This document shows positions 18,393-27,515 of a stretch of 64,000 nucleotides of DNA, in pieces (the stretch's first letter is position 1; every line of letters starts with the position of its first letter). Where the stretch lies: the NCBI RefSeq assembly GCF_004197395.1, contig NZ_SELS01000005.1, forward strand, positions 1 to 64,000. Direction: 5' to 3'. Under the pieces are notes generated by a model that saw nothing but the letters and a program-made list of their open reading frames with translations, had not been told where the DNA came from and did not search any database. The stretch comes from Paraburkholderia sp. UYCP14C. GTDB lineage: Bacteria; Pseudomonadota; Gammaproteobacteria; Burkholderiales; Burkholderiaceae. The position numbers were made by a program, and so were the translations under genes.

Positions 18393-20285
18393 ATGCAACG
18401 TTCGATTGCCACCGTGTCGATTAGCGGCACCCTCACCGAGAAGTTGAGCGCGATCCGCGCGGCGGGCTTCGAAGGTGTCGAAATCTTCGAGAACGACCTG
18501 CTGTATTTCGACGGCTCGCCCGCCGACGTGCGCCGCATCGCCGACGACCTCGGCCTGAAGATCATGCTGTTCCAGCCGTTTCGCGATTTCGACGGCGTCA
18601 GTCCCGAGCGGCTCGAGCGCAATCTCGACCGCGCGAAGCGCAAGTTCGACGTAATGCACGAGCTCGGCACGGACCGCATCCTCGTATGCAGCAACGTATC
18701 GCCGGACACCATCTGCGACGACTCGCTGATGATCGACCAGCTCGGCGCGCTGGCCCGCGCGGCCGAAGCGGCCGGCGTGGTCGCCGGTTACGAGGCGCTC
18801 GCGTGGGGCAAGCACGTGAAGACCTACCGCCACGCGTGGAAGCTCGTCGACGCCGTCAACCATCCGAGCCTCGGGCTGGTGCTCGACAGCTTTCATACGC
18901 TGTCGCTGGACGACACGCCCGACGCGATCGCCGACATTCCCGGCGAGCGCATCGCGTTCGTGCAGATCGCGGACGCGCCGAAGCTCGCGATGGACGTGCT
19001 CGAATGGAGCCGCCACTACCGCTGCTTCCCCGGCCAGGGCGACTTTGATCTCGCGAACTTCACCGCGCAGGTCGTGAAGGCCGGCTACAAGGGCCCGCTG
19101 TCGCTGGAAATCTTCAACGACGGCTTTCGCGCCGCCCCCACCACGATCACGGCCGCGGACGGCCATCGCTCGCTGCTGTTCCTCGAAGAGCAGACCCGCG
19201 CGCTGCTCGAACAGCAACAGCAGCCGCAGAAGACGACGAGCGACCTGTACCGCTCGCCCGCGGTGCCCGCGCACGTCGGCTATCAGTTCCTCGAATTCGC
19301 AGTCGATCACTCCACGCGCACGCAACTCGTCGACTGGCTCGGCAAGCTGCGCTTTCGCCAGGCCGGCGAGCATCGCTCGAAGGACGTGACGCTGTATCAG
19401 CACGGCGCGGCATCGATCGTGCTCAATGCCGAGCCCGATTCGTTCGCGAACGCGTTTTTCCAGCAGCATGGTTTGTCGCTGTGCGCGTCGGCGTTTCGTG
19501 TCGACGACGCGAGCCAGGCGTTCGAGCGCGCGGCCGGCTTCGGCTACGCGCCGTTCTCCGGCCAGATCGGGCCCAACGAGCGCGTGCTGCCGGCCGTGCA
19601 GGCGCCGGACGGCAGCCTGAACTATTTCGTCGACGAAACGCCGGATCAGCCCACGCTGTTCGAGGCCGATTTCGTGCTCACCGACGTCAACGGGCCGACC
19701 GAGGTGGGACCGCTCGAGCGTATCGATCATGTATGCCTGTCGGTGCCGGCGAACGCGCTCGACACGTGGGTGCTGTTTCTGCGCACCGCGCTCGGCTTCC
19801 AGGCCGAGCCGGGGGTGCTAGTGCCCGATCCGTACGGCCTCGTGCGCAGCCGCGCGCTGCGCAGCCCCGACGGCTCGGTGCGGATCGCGCTGAATGCATC
19901 GGTGGATCGCCATACGGCGGTGGCCGAGGCGCTGCACACGTATCACGGCTCCGGCCTGAACCACGTCGCGTTCAGCACCGGCGACATCTTCAGCGCGATG
20001 CCCGAGTTCGTCGCCGACGGCGTGCCGATCCTGCGCATTCCGCGCAATTACTACGACGACCTCGCGGCCCGCTACGCGCTGTCCGACACGCTGCTGGAAG
20101 CGATGCGCGCAAACAATATCCTGTACGACCGCGACGAACGCGGCGGCGAGTTTTTCCACGCTTATACGGAGCAACTCGACCAGCGCTTCTTCCTCGAGAT
20201 CGTCGAGCGGCGCGGCGGCTATGACGGCTACGGCGCAGCCAACGCGGCGGTGCGGCTCGCGGCGCAGGCGCAGCGGCGCAAGTAA
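18393..20285 (+). CDS. quiC: 3-dehydroshikimate dehydratase with C-terminal HPPD-like domain (QuiC type)
   Basis: This 630-residue two-domain protein converts 3-dehydroshikimate to protocatechuate. The N-terminal TIM barrel (about 1-280) is xylose-isomerase-like, with a metal site formed by E134 (GYEALAWG), D165 (LDSFH), Q191 and E239, the ligand set expected of bacterial QuiC1 enzymes. The C-terminal half (about 290-620) resembles 4-hydroxyphenylpyruvate dioxygenase and keeps metal-type residues in IDHVCLS, LNHVAF and FFLEIVERRGG. Automatic annotation often calls such fusions HPPD. The ATG at 18393 has the ribosome site GCAGGAGTCG; the frame is open from 18297 but that part lacks a start with a site. 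It is divergent from aroQ and completes the quinate-to-protocatechuate route. Confidence 0.85.
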   Translation: MQRSIATVSISGTLTEKLSAIRAAGFEGVEIFENDLLYFDGSPADVRRIADDLGLKIMLFQPFRDFDGVSPERLERNLDRAKRKFDVMHELGTDRILVCSNVSPDTICDDSLMIDQLGALARAAEAAGVVAGYEALAWGKHVKTYRHAWKLVDAVNHPSLGLVLDSFHTLSLDDTPDAIADIPGERIAFVQIADAPKLAMDVLEWSRHYRCFPGQGDFDLANFTAQVVKAGYKGPLSLEIFNDGFRAAPTTITAADGHRSLLFLEEQTRALLEQQQQPQKTTSDLYRSPAVPAHVGYQFLEFAVDHSTRTQLVDWLGKLRFRQAGEHRSKDVTLYQHGAASIVLNAEPDSFANAFFQQHGLSLCASAFRVDDASQAFERAAGFGYAPFSGQIGPNERVLPAVQAPDGSLNYFVDETPDQPTLFEADFVLTDVNGPTEVGPLERIDHVCLSVPANALDTWVLFLRTALGFQAEPGVLVPDPYGLVRSRALRSPDGSVRIALNASVDRHTAVAEALHTYHGSGLNHVAFSTGDIFSAMPEFVADGVPILRIPRNYYDDLAARYALSDTLLEAMRANNILYDRDERGGEFFHAYTEQLDQRFFLEIVERRGGYDGYGAANAAVRLAAQAQRRK

Positions 20286-20486
20286 CGGGCTGGCACCGCA
20301 GGCACGACGGCGGCTTCGTCATTGGAAGCCGCCGCGTCGTTACGGATTTCGTCTCTTCAGGCACGCGAACTGCGTCCCCGCTCGGGGCAGGTTCGCCGTC
20401 TCGATATAATGGCGCCTGTTTTGCGGTCCAGCCCGCGCGACGCGTGGACCCGCAGCCGAATCGCCGAAATCAACGCCAGGAGAGAT

Positions 20487-20819
20487 ATGAAGAAGTTCGC
20501 TGCAGTCCTGTCCCTTTCGCTACTGCTCAGCGCTTGCGCGTATTTCCAGAAAGACCCGGATGCCGGCGAGCCCGTCACGGACACGACCACCCAGCGTTCC
20601 GTCGACGACGTGGTCGCCTGTCTCACGCAGATGGCCAATCATCACAATGCCGCGTTCAAGTCGACCGGGATCCCGCAAGGCCAGATGCTCGACTTCGGCG
20701 ACTCGAACATCGTCAAGGTACGCAGCGACAACGGCGCGACGACTTACCGTTTCTATGCGGGCAAGCGTCATGTAAGCAACCTGTGGATCGAATCGGCAGG
20801 CAAAACCTGCGCGCCGTAA
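20487..20819 (+). CDS. Small predicted lipoprotein of unknown function
   Basis: A 110-residue protein with a lipoprotein signal ending in LLSAC (C16), followed by a linker and a compact domain with two further cysteines (VACLTQ and GKTCAP at the very C-terminus) that could form a disulfide. The start at 20487 follows CCAGGAGAG. The composition and length suggest an envelope protein conserved in Burkholderiales, but I do not recognise a named family. It stands alone between the quiC gene and a small cytosolic protein. Confidence 0.7.
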   Translation: MKKFAAVLSLSLLLSACAYFQKDPDAGEPVTDTTTQRSVDDVVACLTQMANHHNAAFKSTGIPQGQMLDFGDSNIVKVRSDNGATTYRFYAGKRHVSNLWIESAGKTCAP

Positions 20820-20976
20820 GGGGCTTGATGGCGCATCAAGGTGGAGTTCCGCGCACCGAAATCCGACCCGTTGCAATGTTCATGTCACGGTGTTACAGGA
20901 CAATGGAGTCTTAAGAATCGTTTAAGACTTCGTCCGCAACATCCCCGGACATGTCAACGCACGAGGTGCGCCCCCC

Positions 20977-21231
20977 ATGAATCAGCCCGAACCGAACACC
21001 ACCGAAACACCGGCCAAGCGGCCTACTATCCTGCGCCGTCTGCTGAGCCATCACGAACTCGCGACGCTGCTGCTGTTGCTGCACGCGCCGATCGATGCAT
21101 CCGCAAAACCTGAAATTCCGCAGCTTTACGAAGCGGGTCTCGTCGAGACCGTTTCGAACGATGCGGGCACCCCGCATATCCGCCTGACCTCCGAGGGCAA
21201 TGCGGTGTTGCGGGGGCTTGGGGTGAAGTAA
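20977..21231 (+). CDS. Small conserved protein, possibly winged-helix
   Basis: This 84-residue protein has a hydrophilic N-terminus, a helical middle (LRRLLSHHELATLLLLLHAP), then a stretch LYEAGLVETV and IRLTSEGNAVLRGLG. The second part resembles the recognition strand and wing of MarR/PadR-like winged-helix domains. No acidic or metal motif is visible. I do not recognise a named family. Upstream lies a TTAAG-rich stretch at 20909-20926 that may be its promoter. Confidence 0.55.
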   Translation: MNQPEPNTTETPAKRPTILRRLLSHHELATLLLLLHAPIDASAKPEIPQLYEAGLVETVSNDAGTPHIRLTSEGNAVLRGLGVK

Positions 21232-21315
21232 CCCGCGATCATCGCAACCGGGTTCGAGGCCGCGACAACGAGCGACGTTGCCGCGGCCTTTCTCATTCCA
21301 GCCCCTCAAGGCCCC

Positions 21316-21645
21316 TCAGGCCTGCCATACCCCGTACCCCGCCTCGCGCAGCCCGATTGCCAGTTCCACTTCCATATCCTGCGCGCCGCGGTAAGGCATC
21401 GGATTGAACACTTCGTACAATTCGGGCATCAGACGCAAGCCGTAGTCGCGCACATAGCGATTGGCCTGAATGCCCGCCTTGTGCCGATCGAAGCGCAAGT
21501 CCGGGTCGAGCCCCGTCATGCCGACATATACGCACGGCTTGTCGAACCGGTAATCGGGATTTGCGCGACGAAAGCGCGCCTCGTTCCACACCTTGTCGTC
21601 GAGCGCGACGACGTACACGTAATAGTGATGCGCGCGACCCGCCAT
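21316..21645 (-). CDS. GIY-YIG nuclease-like small protein
   Basis: This 109-residue protein carries the GIY-YIG fold signature: YYVYVVAL near residues 8-15, CVYVGMTG at 38-45, then the arginine in LRFDRHKAG and a C-terminal acidic position (QDMEVELAIGL). These motifs form the catalytic core of small GIY-YIG nucleases. The spacing between the two tyrosine motifs is larger than in UvrC-type domains. The gene starts 18 bases after the AraC regulator stop on the same strand and may be co-transcribed, but a functional link is not evident. The frame is open far upstream because it runs through the AraC gene in another frame. Confidence 0.65.
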   Translation of the reverse strand: MAGRAHHYYVYVVALDDKVWNEARFRRANPDYRFDKPCVYVGMTGLDPDLRFDRHKAGIQANRYVRDYGLRLMPELYEVFNPMPYRGAQDMEVELAIGLREAGYGVWQA

Positions 21646-21662
21646 GACACCAGCGCTGCCGC

Positions 21663-22430
21663 TCAGTTGCGCAGCGTACCGTGCAGCAGCATCCGGTATT
21701 CGGTCGGCGTGACGCCGACGGTCGCCTTGAATTGCCGCGTGAACGCGCTGTGATCGGTGTAGCCGCAGCGCGCGGCGACGTCGGTGACCTTGTCGTGCGA
21801 AACCAGCAGCGCGGTGGCCGCGTCGAGTCGCGTTTTCAGCAGCACCTGGCGCGGCGTCAGATGGAACACCTTGTGAAAGTAGCGCTCCAGCTGCGCGACC
21901 GACATGTCCGCCATCGCCGCGAGCTGCTTCAGATTCAGCGGCTGCACGTAGTTTTCCTGGATCGACTGCACGACGGCGGCGAGCCGGCTGTAGGCCGGGT
22001 GGCTGCTTTCGTCGGCTTTCAGATCGCGGGAGATGCCGGCGAGGCCGACCACCTTGCCGGACGCATCGCGCAGCGGCTGTTTGCAGGTCAGACACCAGCC
22101 CGGCTGACGGCCCGGATACAGATGCAGTTCGAGCTGATCGAGCATCTGGTTGCCGACGCCGATGATCGCCTTGTCCTGCGCGGTGTAGATGCGCCCGAAG
22201 CGGCGCGGAAACACGTCTTCGGCGGTCTTGCCGAGCAGCGCAGCCTTTTCCTTGAAGCCGCAACGCGAAGCGAGCGTGCGGTTGACGAGCGCATAACGCG
22301 CGTCCGCGTCCTTCACGAAGAACACGACGTCCGGCATTGCATCGAATACCGGCTCGAGCAACCTGAAATGCGACAGCATGCCGGACAGCGTCGTATCGTC
22401 CGGTTCGAGCGGATGAGCCAGCGTATTCAT
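21663..22430 (-). CDS. PAS-AraC transcriptional regulator of the hydroxyproline cluster
   Basis: This 255-residue protein has an N-terminal PAS domain (about 20-135, from FRLLEPVFDAMPDVVFFVKD to VVGLAGISRDL) and a C-terminal pair of AraC helix-turn-helix motifs (about 150-250, ending GVTPTEYRMLL). It lies immediately beyond the D-hydroxyproline dehydrogenase genes on the same strand. AraC regulators control hydroxyproline genes in pseudomonads (LhpR), so a role as activator of this cluster is likely. The ATG at 22430 gives the family-like start; the frame is open for 44 more codons without supporting similarity. The PAS ligand is unknown. Confidence 0.78.
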   Translation of the reverse strand: MNTLAHPLEPDDTTLSGMLSHFRLLEPVFDAMPDVVFFVKDADARYALVNRTLASRCGFKEKAALLGKTAEDVFPRRFGRIYTAQDKAIIGVGNQMLDQLELHLYPGRQPGWCLTCKQPLRDASGKVVGLAGISRDLKADESSHPAYSRLAAVVQSIQENYVQPLNLKQLAAMADMSVAQLERYFHKVFHLTPRQVLLKTRLDAATALLVSHDKVTDVAARCGYTDHSAFTRQFKATVGVTPTEYRMLLHGTLRN

Positions 22431-22589
22431 CGTGCGGTTCCGTTGGTGCGTGCCTGGTTGAATGCGTTGGAATGCGTTCGTGGAGCGCCGCTCCGCTGCG
22501 GCCGGGCGGCCTGCTCGTGCGGTAGATTGCGGTCGATTATAGAGCGGCGCGACGCCCGCCAATATCTACCGAGGGTAAGCGCGAAGCCG

Positions 22590-23882
22590 TCATGGCGCCG
22601 CGGCGGAAGGTTCGGCGGCGCTCATCAGCGTGCCAATCTGCGCCGGGCTGAACGGCGGACGCGGCGCGGCAGCCGGCCAGCCAAAGTACAGGCTCGCGGC
22701 CGCGCCGCAGATGCGGCCCTGGCAAGCTCCCATGCCGCAGCGCGTCTGCAGCTTCGCGTCGCGCCAGTCGGCGCAGCGGCGCACTTCGCCGATGCTCACG
22801 TCCTCGCAACGGCACAACAGCGTCGCATCCGCGGGCGGCGTGCGGGCGGCTTCACCCAATGCAAACGACGCCGCGACGCGCGCGCCAAAGCGCCGCCAGC
22901 GCTCGCGTTGCGCGACTAGCGCCGGCAGCGCGGCGGATTGCGCAGCGCCCGCGCCGCTCGCCGCGAGACCAGCGATCTCGCCTTCCGCGCAAGCGAGCTC
23001 CGCGCCGCCGACACCCGTGCACTCGCCCGCCGCATAAACGCGTTCGAGCGAGGTGCGCTGCTCGTCGTCGACGACGATTTCGCCCGCCTCGTTGATCGCG
23101 CAGCCGAGCGCCTGCGCGAGCGTGACGTTCGGCAGCAGTCCGTAACCGCACGCGACGCGGTCGCAATCGAGCGTCACGTCGCGCTCGCCGCGTCGGATCG
23201 TCACCTGCTGCACGCGCTCGGCGCCGCGGGCTTCGCGCACGATGCTGCCGGTCCAGTAACGTAGTCCCGCGAAGCCGCGCGTGAGGCTGAACGCCTGACG
23301 CAGCTTCGCGGGCTCGCGCAGCAGCGACACGCCGAAACGCGCGAGCTCGGCCGCAGGTGCCTGCTCGACCACCGCGATCACGCGCGCGCCGGCGTCTCGC
23401 GCGGTAGCGAGAGCGGCCATCAGCAGCGGGCCGCTGCCGGCGATCACGATCCGTTCGTCGCGCACCGGCATGCCGCCTTTGATCAGCACCTGCAACGCGC
23501 CCGCGCCGGTCACGCCGGGCAAGGTCCAGCCGGCAAACGGCAGAAGACGCTCGCGCGCGCCGGTCGCAAGAATCAGCCTGTCGTAGGTGATCGACACGCC
23601 GCCGTATTCGGCGGATTCGAGCAGCAAGCCTTGCGCGCCGAGCGGCGCGATCACGCGTGTCGATGGCCAGTAGGTGAAGTTTTGCTGCGCCTGCAACGCC
23701 GCGAGCAATGCATGCAACGGCGCTTGTGGCGGATAGGCCGGCCCCTGGCGCCAGATCTGGCCGCCGGCGCGCGGATTGTCGTCGATCTGCACGACCCTCG
23801 CACCGGCCAGCGCCGCCGCGCGCGCGGCATTGAGCCCAGCCGGACCACCGCCGATCACCACGATGTCGAAGTGCCGCGTCAT
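22590..23882 (-). CDS. FAD/NAD(P)-binding subunit of D-hydroxyproline dehydrogenase (LhpF/HcnB-like)
   Basis: This 430-residue pyridine nucleotide-disulfide type oxidoreductase has FAD motif DIVVIGGGPAGLNAARAA near the N-terminus and a second dinucleotide motif IVIAGSGPLLMAALA. Its C-terminal BFD-like [2Fe-2S] segment has cysteines in LCRCED and TRCGMGACQGRICG. It is one subunit of a heterotrimer (FAD/NAD subunit, [2Fe-2S] subunit, DAO-like subunit) such as hydrogen cyanide synthase, opine oxidase or D-hydroxyproline dehydrogenase. The adjoining epimerase favours the last. The start at 23882 overlaps the preceding stop as ATGA. It is the last enzyme gene of the operon. Confidence 0.82.
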   Translation of the reverse strand: MTRHFDIVVIGGGPAGLNAARAAALAGARVVQIDDNPRAGGQIWRQGPAYPPQAPLHALLAALQAQQNFTYWPSTRVIAPLGAQGLLLESAEYGGVSITYDRLILATGARERLLPFAGWTLPGVTGAGALQVLIKGGMPVRDERIVIAGSGPLLMAALATARDAGARVIAVVEQAPAAELARFGVSLLREPAKLRQAFSLTRGFAGLRYWTGSIVREARGAERVQQVTIRRGERDVTLDCDRVACGYGLLPNVTLAQALGCAINEAGEIVVDDEQRTSLERVYAAGECTGVGGAELACAEGEIAGLAASGAGAAQSAALPALVAQRERWRRFGARVAASFALGEAARTPPADATLLCRCEDVSIGEVRRCADWRDAKLQTRCGMGACQGRICGAAASLYFGWPAAAPRPPFSPAQIGTLMSAAEPSAAAP

Positions 23883-24154
23883 GCGTGTACCGTCCCGTTT
23901 CGCGTCTGCACGCGCTGGCCGTCGCTGCACAGCGTCTGGCACGCGAGCGCGTGCGCGCGGCCGTCGATCGTCACGCGGCACTCCTGGCACACGCCCATTC
24001 CGCACAACGCGTCGCGCGGCTCGCCGTTGACCGATAGCCGCGAGCCGCTCACACCGGCGATCGCGAGCGCCGCAGCCACGGTCGTGCCGGGTTTCACTTC
24101 GATGCTTCGGCCGTCGACCGTCAAACGGATGCGGGCCGCGTCAGTGTCGGTCAT
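23879..24154 (-). CDS. [2Fe-2S] small subunit of D-hydroxyproline dehydrogenase (HcnA-like)
   Basis: This 91-residue ferredoxin-like protein (Fer2_4) has the cluster ligands in ALCGMGVCQECRV followed by a distal cysteine in LACQT. Such proteins carry electrons between the two flavin subunits of HcnABC-type dehydrogenases. Its ATG lies inside the end of the DAO-subunit gene (14-base overlap), and its stop overlaps the next start (ATGA), so stoichiometric coupled translation is expected. Confidence 0.85.
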   Translation of the reverse strand: MTDTDAARIRLTVDGRSIEVKPGTTVAAALAIAGVSGSRLSVNGEPRDALCGMGVCQECRVTIDGRAHALACQTLCSDGQRVQTRNGTVHA

Positions 24155-25298
24155 GGGTCACCTGTTCAGCAAAACGGACCGGCAGATAAGGTTCAAACGG
24201 AATCGGCGCGGCGCGGCCCGCGATCTGCGCCGCGAGCAGTTTCGCGGTCGCGAGCGAGGTCGTCACGCCAAGCCCTTCGTGACCGACCGCGAGCCACACG
24301 CGGGACGCGGAACCGGAGTCGACGTCGGGTGCCAGCTCGCCGGCCGGTCCGATCAGCGGCAGGCCGTCCGGCGACGCCGCGCGAAACCCCGTCCACGCGC
24401 GGATCCCGCTGAGCGTCGGCAGCGCGGGCAGATACTGCGCGGCGCGTTGCAGCATCTGCGCGAGCACCGGCATCTCGACGGCGGGATCGGTGGTGTCGAA
24501 CTGGCGCGACGAGCCGATCAGCAGTTGCCCGGTCGGACGCGGCTGCGCGTTGAACGCGACCGACGTGCCGGTCGCGTGATGCGCGCTCTTGATATAGCCG
24601 AGTTCGAGCAGTTGATGTCGGATCAGCCCCGGGTAGCGGTCGGTGATCAGCAGGTGGCCTTTCTTCGGCTGCAACGGCAGCGACGGCAGCAATTGCGCCG
24701 CGCCGAGACCGTTCGCGACGATCACGTGCGCCGCGCGGATGGGCTCGCCGCTCGCCAGCGTCACGCCGTCCGGACCAATCGACGCGACCGTCGCACCGAG
24801 CCGCACGCTGATATTCGCCGCGCGCGGCGACTGCGTGAGCAGCCATTCGGCGGCGGTCGGCGCATACACGATGCTGTCGTGCTCGATGCGCAAACCGCCC
24901 GCCATCGATTCCGCCAGCGCCGGTTCGCAGGCGCGCAGTTCGGCCGCGTCGAGCAATTGCGCGGCGACGCCTTGCGCAGCAAACGCCGCATGCATGGCGC
25001 GCGCGGCCTGCCATTCTTCGTCGTCGGCTGCGACCCACAGCGTGCCGCAGCGTGCGAACGCATCGCGCGCGCGCAGCTGCGGCGCGAGTTCGAGCCATAG
25101 CTCGCGCGAATAGCGGCTCAGCGCGAATTCGGCGGGCGAGTCGTTCATCACGACGATATGACCCATGCCGGCCGCCGTCGCGCCGCCGCCGATGCGTTGC
25201 GCGTCGAGCACCTCGACGCGCATGCCGAGCGCGGCCAGTTCCGCCGCGCACGCGGCACCGACGATACCCGCTCCGATGATCAGCGCATCCGGGCTCAT
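24141..25298 (-). CDS. lhpB: DAO-family catalytic subunit of D-hydroxyproline dehydrogenase (LhpB-like)
   Basis: This 385-residue flavoprotein has [18 protein letters not shown] at its start and the DAO-family ending [22 protein letters not shown]. It should oxidise cis-4-hydroxy-D-proline to pyrroline-4-hydroxy-2-carboxylate, passing electrons to the [2Fe-2S] subunit encoded next. The start at 25298 overlaps the epimerase stop as ATGA. A much longer frame (to 26030) exists only because the epimerase gene is also open in this register. The substrate is inferred from the adjacent hydroxyproline epimerase; opine or sarcosine oxidation would be the alternative. Confidence 0.83.
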   Translation of the reverse strand: MSPDALIIGAGIVGAACAAELAALGMRVEVLDAQRIGGGATAAGMGHIVVMNDSPAEFALSRYSRELWLELAPQLRARDAFARCGTLWVAADDEEWQAARAMHAAFAAQGVAAQLLDAAELRACEPALAESMAGGLRIEHDSIVYAPTAAEWLLTQSPRAANISVRLGATVASIGPDGVTLASGEPIRAAHVIVANGLGAAQLLPSLPLQPKKGHLLITDRYPGLIRHQLLELGYIKSAHHATGTSVAFNAQPRPTGQLLIGSSRQFDTTDPAVEMPVLAQMLQRAAQYLPALPTLSGIRAWTGFRAASPDGLPLIGPAGELAPDVDSGSASRVWLAVGHEGLGVTTSLATAKLLAAQIAGRAAPIPFEPYLPVRFAEQVTHDRH

Positions 25299-26242
25299 GC
25301 GGTCCGGATACCCCACGCGAACGGATCGCGCTCGTCGAAACACAGACGCCCTTCGGCCATGATGTGCGCGTGACCGGTGATGGTCGGAATCACGCGGACG
25401 CCGTCGCCCGCGGCGCGATAGCTCGCCTCGAACACGCTGCCGATGATGCTCTCCTGGCGCCACACCGCGCCTTCGGCGAGCTTGCCGTCGGCCGCGAGAC
25501 ACGCGACCTTCGCGCTGGTGCCGGTGCCGCACGGCGAGCGGTCGTATGCATTGCCGGGACAGAGCACGAAGCTGCGGCTGTCGAGGCCCTCGCGCGAGCC
25601 CGGTCCGAACAGTTCGATATGGTCGATCAGCGCGCCGTTCGCGCCCGTGATGTTCTGCGCGATCAGCGCGTCGCGAATCGCCGAGCTGAACGCTGTCAGG
25701 CTCGCGATGTTCGCGGCGTCGAGCTTGTGTCCGTGCTCGGCGACGAGGAAAAACCAGTTGCCGCCCCAGCCGATGTCGCCGGTCAGCACGCCATAGCCCG
25801 GCACGTCGACCTGCACGGCTTTGCGGTGGCGATACGCGGGCACGTTGCGCACCGCGACGCCGCCGTCTTCGTTCAGCGTCGCCTCGACCACGCCGACCGG
25901 CGTTTCGATGCGGTGACGTCCCGGCCCGATGCGCCCCATGTGCGCAAGCGACACGACGAGCCCGATCGTGCCGTGCCCGCACATGCCGAGATAGCCGACA
26001 TTGTTGAAGAAGATCACGCCGGCCGCACAAGTCGGATCGTCGGGCTCGCAGAGCAGCGCGCCGACCACCACGTCCGAGCCGCGCGGTTCGGTGACGATAC
26101 CGGCGCGCCAGTCGTCGAAGCGAGTGCGGAACACGTCGAGCCGTTGCGCGAGCGTGCCGCCGCCAAGCTCCGGGCCACCCGACACCACGAGGCGGGTGGG
26201 TTCACCGCCGGTGTGCGAGTCGATGATGTTGAGGGTTTTCAT
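25295..26242 (-). CDS. lhpA: 4-hydroxyproline 2-epimerase
   Basis: This 315-residue proline-racemase-fold enzyme epimerises trans-4-hydroxy-L-proline to cis-4-hydroxy-D-proline with two cysteines acting as acid and base. Both are present: C88 in GMCGHGTIG and C238 in [10 protein letters not shown]. The second cysteine excludes the Cys/Thr dehydratase branch of the family. The start [17 protein letters not shown] at 26242 fits the family. An ATG three codons upstream and one at 26329 are possible, but no clear ribosome site favours any. As first gene of the operon, it feeds the dehydrogenase encoded behind it. Hydroxyproline is abundant in plant cell walls, which fits the neighbouring pectinase genes. 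Confidence 0.88.
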   Translation of the reverse strand: MKTLNIIDSHTGGEPTRLVVSGGPELGGGTLAQRLDVFRTRFDDWRAGIVTEPRGSDVVVGALLCEPDDPTCAAGVIFFNNVGYLGMCGHGTIGLVVSLAHMGRIGPGRHRIETPVGVVEATLNEDGGVAVRNVPAYRHRKAVQVDVPGYGVLTGDIGWGGNWFFLVAEHGHKLDAANIASLTAFSSAIRDALIAQNITGANGALIDHIELFGPGSREGLDSRSFVLCPGNAYDRSPCGTGTSAKVACLAADGKLAEGAVWRQESIIGSVFEASYRAAGDGVRVIPTITGHAHIMAEGRLCFDERDPFAWGIRTA

Positions 26243-26506
26243 GTCGCCCATGGTAGGAATCGCGGGCCGGGGGGTCTTGGTGCGCGTGCGCGCGGATTGA
26301 GACGATTTCGGCATAGCGGTGCGGTGCATGATCCGCCGCGCTTGCGGCGCGCGAAGCGTCCCGCTATTCGGTACCGCCGTCGATATCCGTCACCGCCCGC
26401 ACGGGAACCGTGGCTGACCGATACGGACACGTAAGCAGAATGATCACCGTTTGCCAGCGTGACGGGCCGCAACGCGGATTTCAGCACACACCAGGCCGCG
26501 TCGAGT

Positions 26507-27229
26507 TCATGCCGTGCGCGCCGACTCCAAACCTTCCTGATCGTCGAGTCGCAGCAGCCGGTAGCCGCTCCTGTATACCGGCTGCAACTTGAAACCATTA
26601 TGCGGCTCGATTGCGAGCAGCAGACGCAGCCGTGACACGTGGCTGTCGATCCTGCGCGTTAATTCGCGCAGCTCGCGGCCCCATACCGCCGCGAAGATAT
26701 GGTCGCGCGACATCACGCGATCGACGTTGGAAAAGAACAATGCAGCGATCCGATACTGCGTGGGCGACAGCGGCACCGGCTCGCCGCGCAGCGTGACCGC
26801 CCGGCGGACCGTGTCGAACCGATAGGGACCGATCTCGAAACAGCTCGCGGCGCTGAAGCGCTCCGGATACGCGCGCCGCAGCAGCGCCGTGACCCGCGCG
26901 CGAAATTCGGCGTCCCGCAGCGGCAACGCGAGGTAATCGTCGGCGCCGCAGGCGAGCGCGCGCACCATGCTTTCCTCCGACCCGTCGCTGGACACGAACA
27001 TGATCGGCACGCGCTCGCCCGCCACCCGGCGCACCGCGCGCAACAGGTCGGCACCCTCAGGCCGCGTATCCTGCCAGTCGAGCACCAGCAGATCCATCGT
27101 GGAGCGCGCGAGCGACCTCGACATCGCGAAGCCGTCGTCGTAGCCCGCGCAAAAGTGGCCGGCTCGCACCAGAACGGATTCAATCGACTGACGCATGACC
27201 GGGTCACGCTGAAGAACTGCGACGCGCAT
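26507..27229 (-). CDS. Atypical OmpR-family response regulator
   Basis: This 240-residue protein has a receiver domain (about 1-120) and an OmpR-type winged helix (about 135-230, with PTQYRIAALFFSN and GRELRELTRRIDSHVSRLR). The phosphoacceptor D51 is present in LLVLDWQ, but the acidic pair near the N-terminus is reduced to one residue (QRDP), and the invariant lysine before the switch proline is replaced (ALPLRD, residues 101-106). Phosphorylation is therefore likely weak or absent. No histidine kinase gene lies nearby. The ATG at 27229 starts at MRVAVLQRD, where the receiver fold begins. It is divergent from an MFS gene 286 bases away. Confidence 0.75.
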   Translation of the reverse strand: MRVAVLQRDPVMRQSIESVLVRAGHFCAGYDDGFAMSRSLARSTMDLLVLDWQDTRPEGADLLRAVRRVAGERVPIMFVSSDGSEESMVRALACGADDYLALPLRDAEFRARVTALLRRAYPERFSAASCFEIGPYRFDTVRRAVTLRGEPVPLSPTQYRIAALFFSNVDRVMSRDHIFAAVWGRELRELTRRIDSHVSRLRLLLAIEPHNGFKLQPVYRSGYRLLRLDDQEGLESARTA

Positions 27230-27515
27230 GGGATGGACTCTCGACAAGGACGGGAGGTCATTCTCGGAGGCGCACCCCGGTCGCTCCCATCGGAGCACTC
27301 CGAATTTCTACCGCTTACCTCGTCCAACTGAGCGCTTCGGCGGGGTTCACGCTTTCATCCTGTAAAATCCGCGCCGGCCTCCGTCGTCAGCGCGCCCGCC
27401 CTATCCGGACGGCGCGCCCGTGTCCCGTGCTCTACCCAGCGCCTTCCACACTTCTCGCCCGACGACTGCCGTATGTCCGCGCGTCACTCGCGCGGCTCCC
27501 AATTCATCAAAAGAC

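Noticed and set aside
21646..22263. Extension of the GIY-YIG frame to 315 codons
   Set aside because: The extension runs through the AraC regulator gene in another frame and has no domain; the GIY-YIG gene starts at 21645.
25299..26030. N-terminal extension of the DAO subunit to 629 codons
   Set aside because: It runs antiparallel-free but in a wrong frame through the epimerase gene; the flavoprotein begins at 25298 where ATGA overlap and the FAD motif occur.
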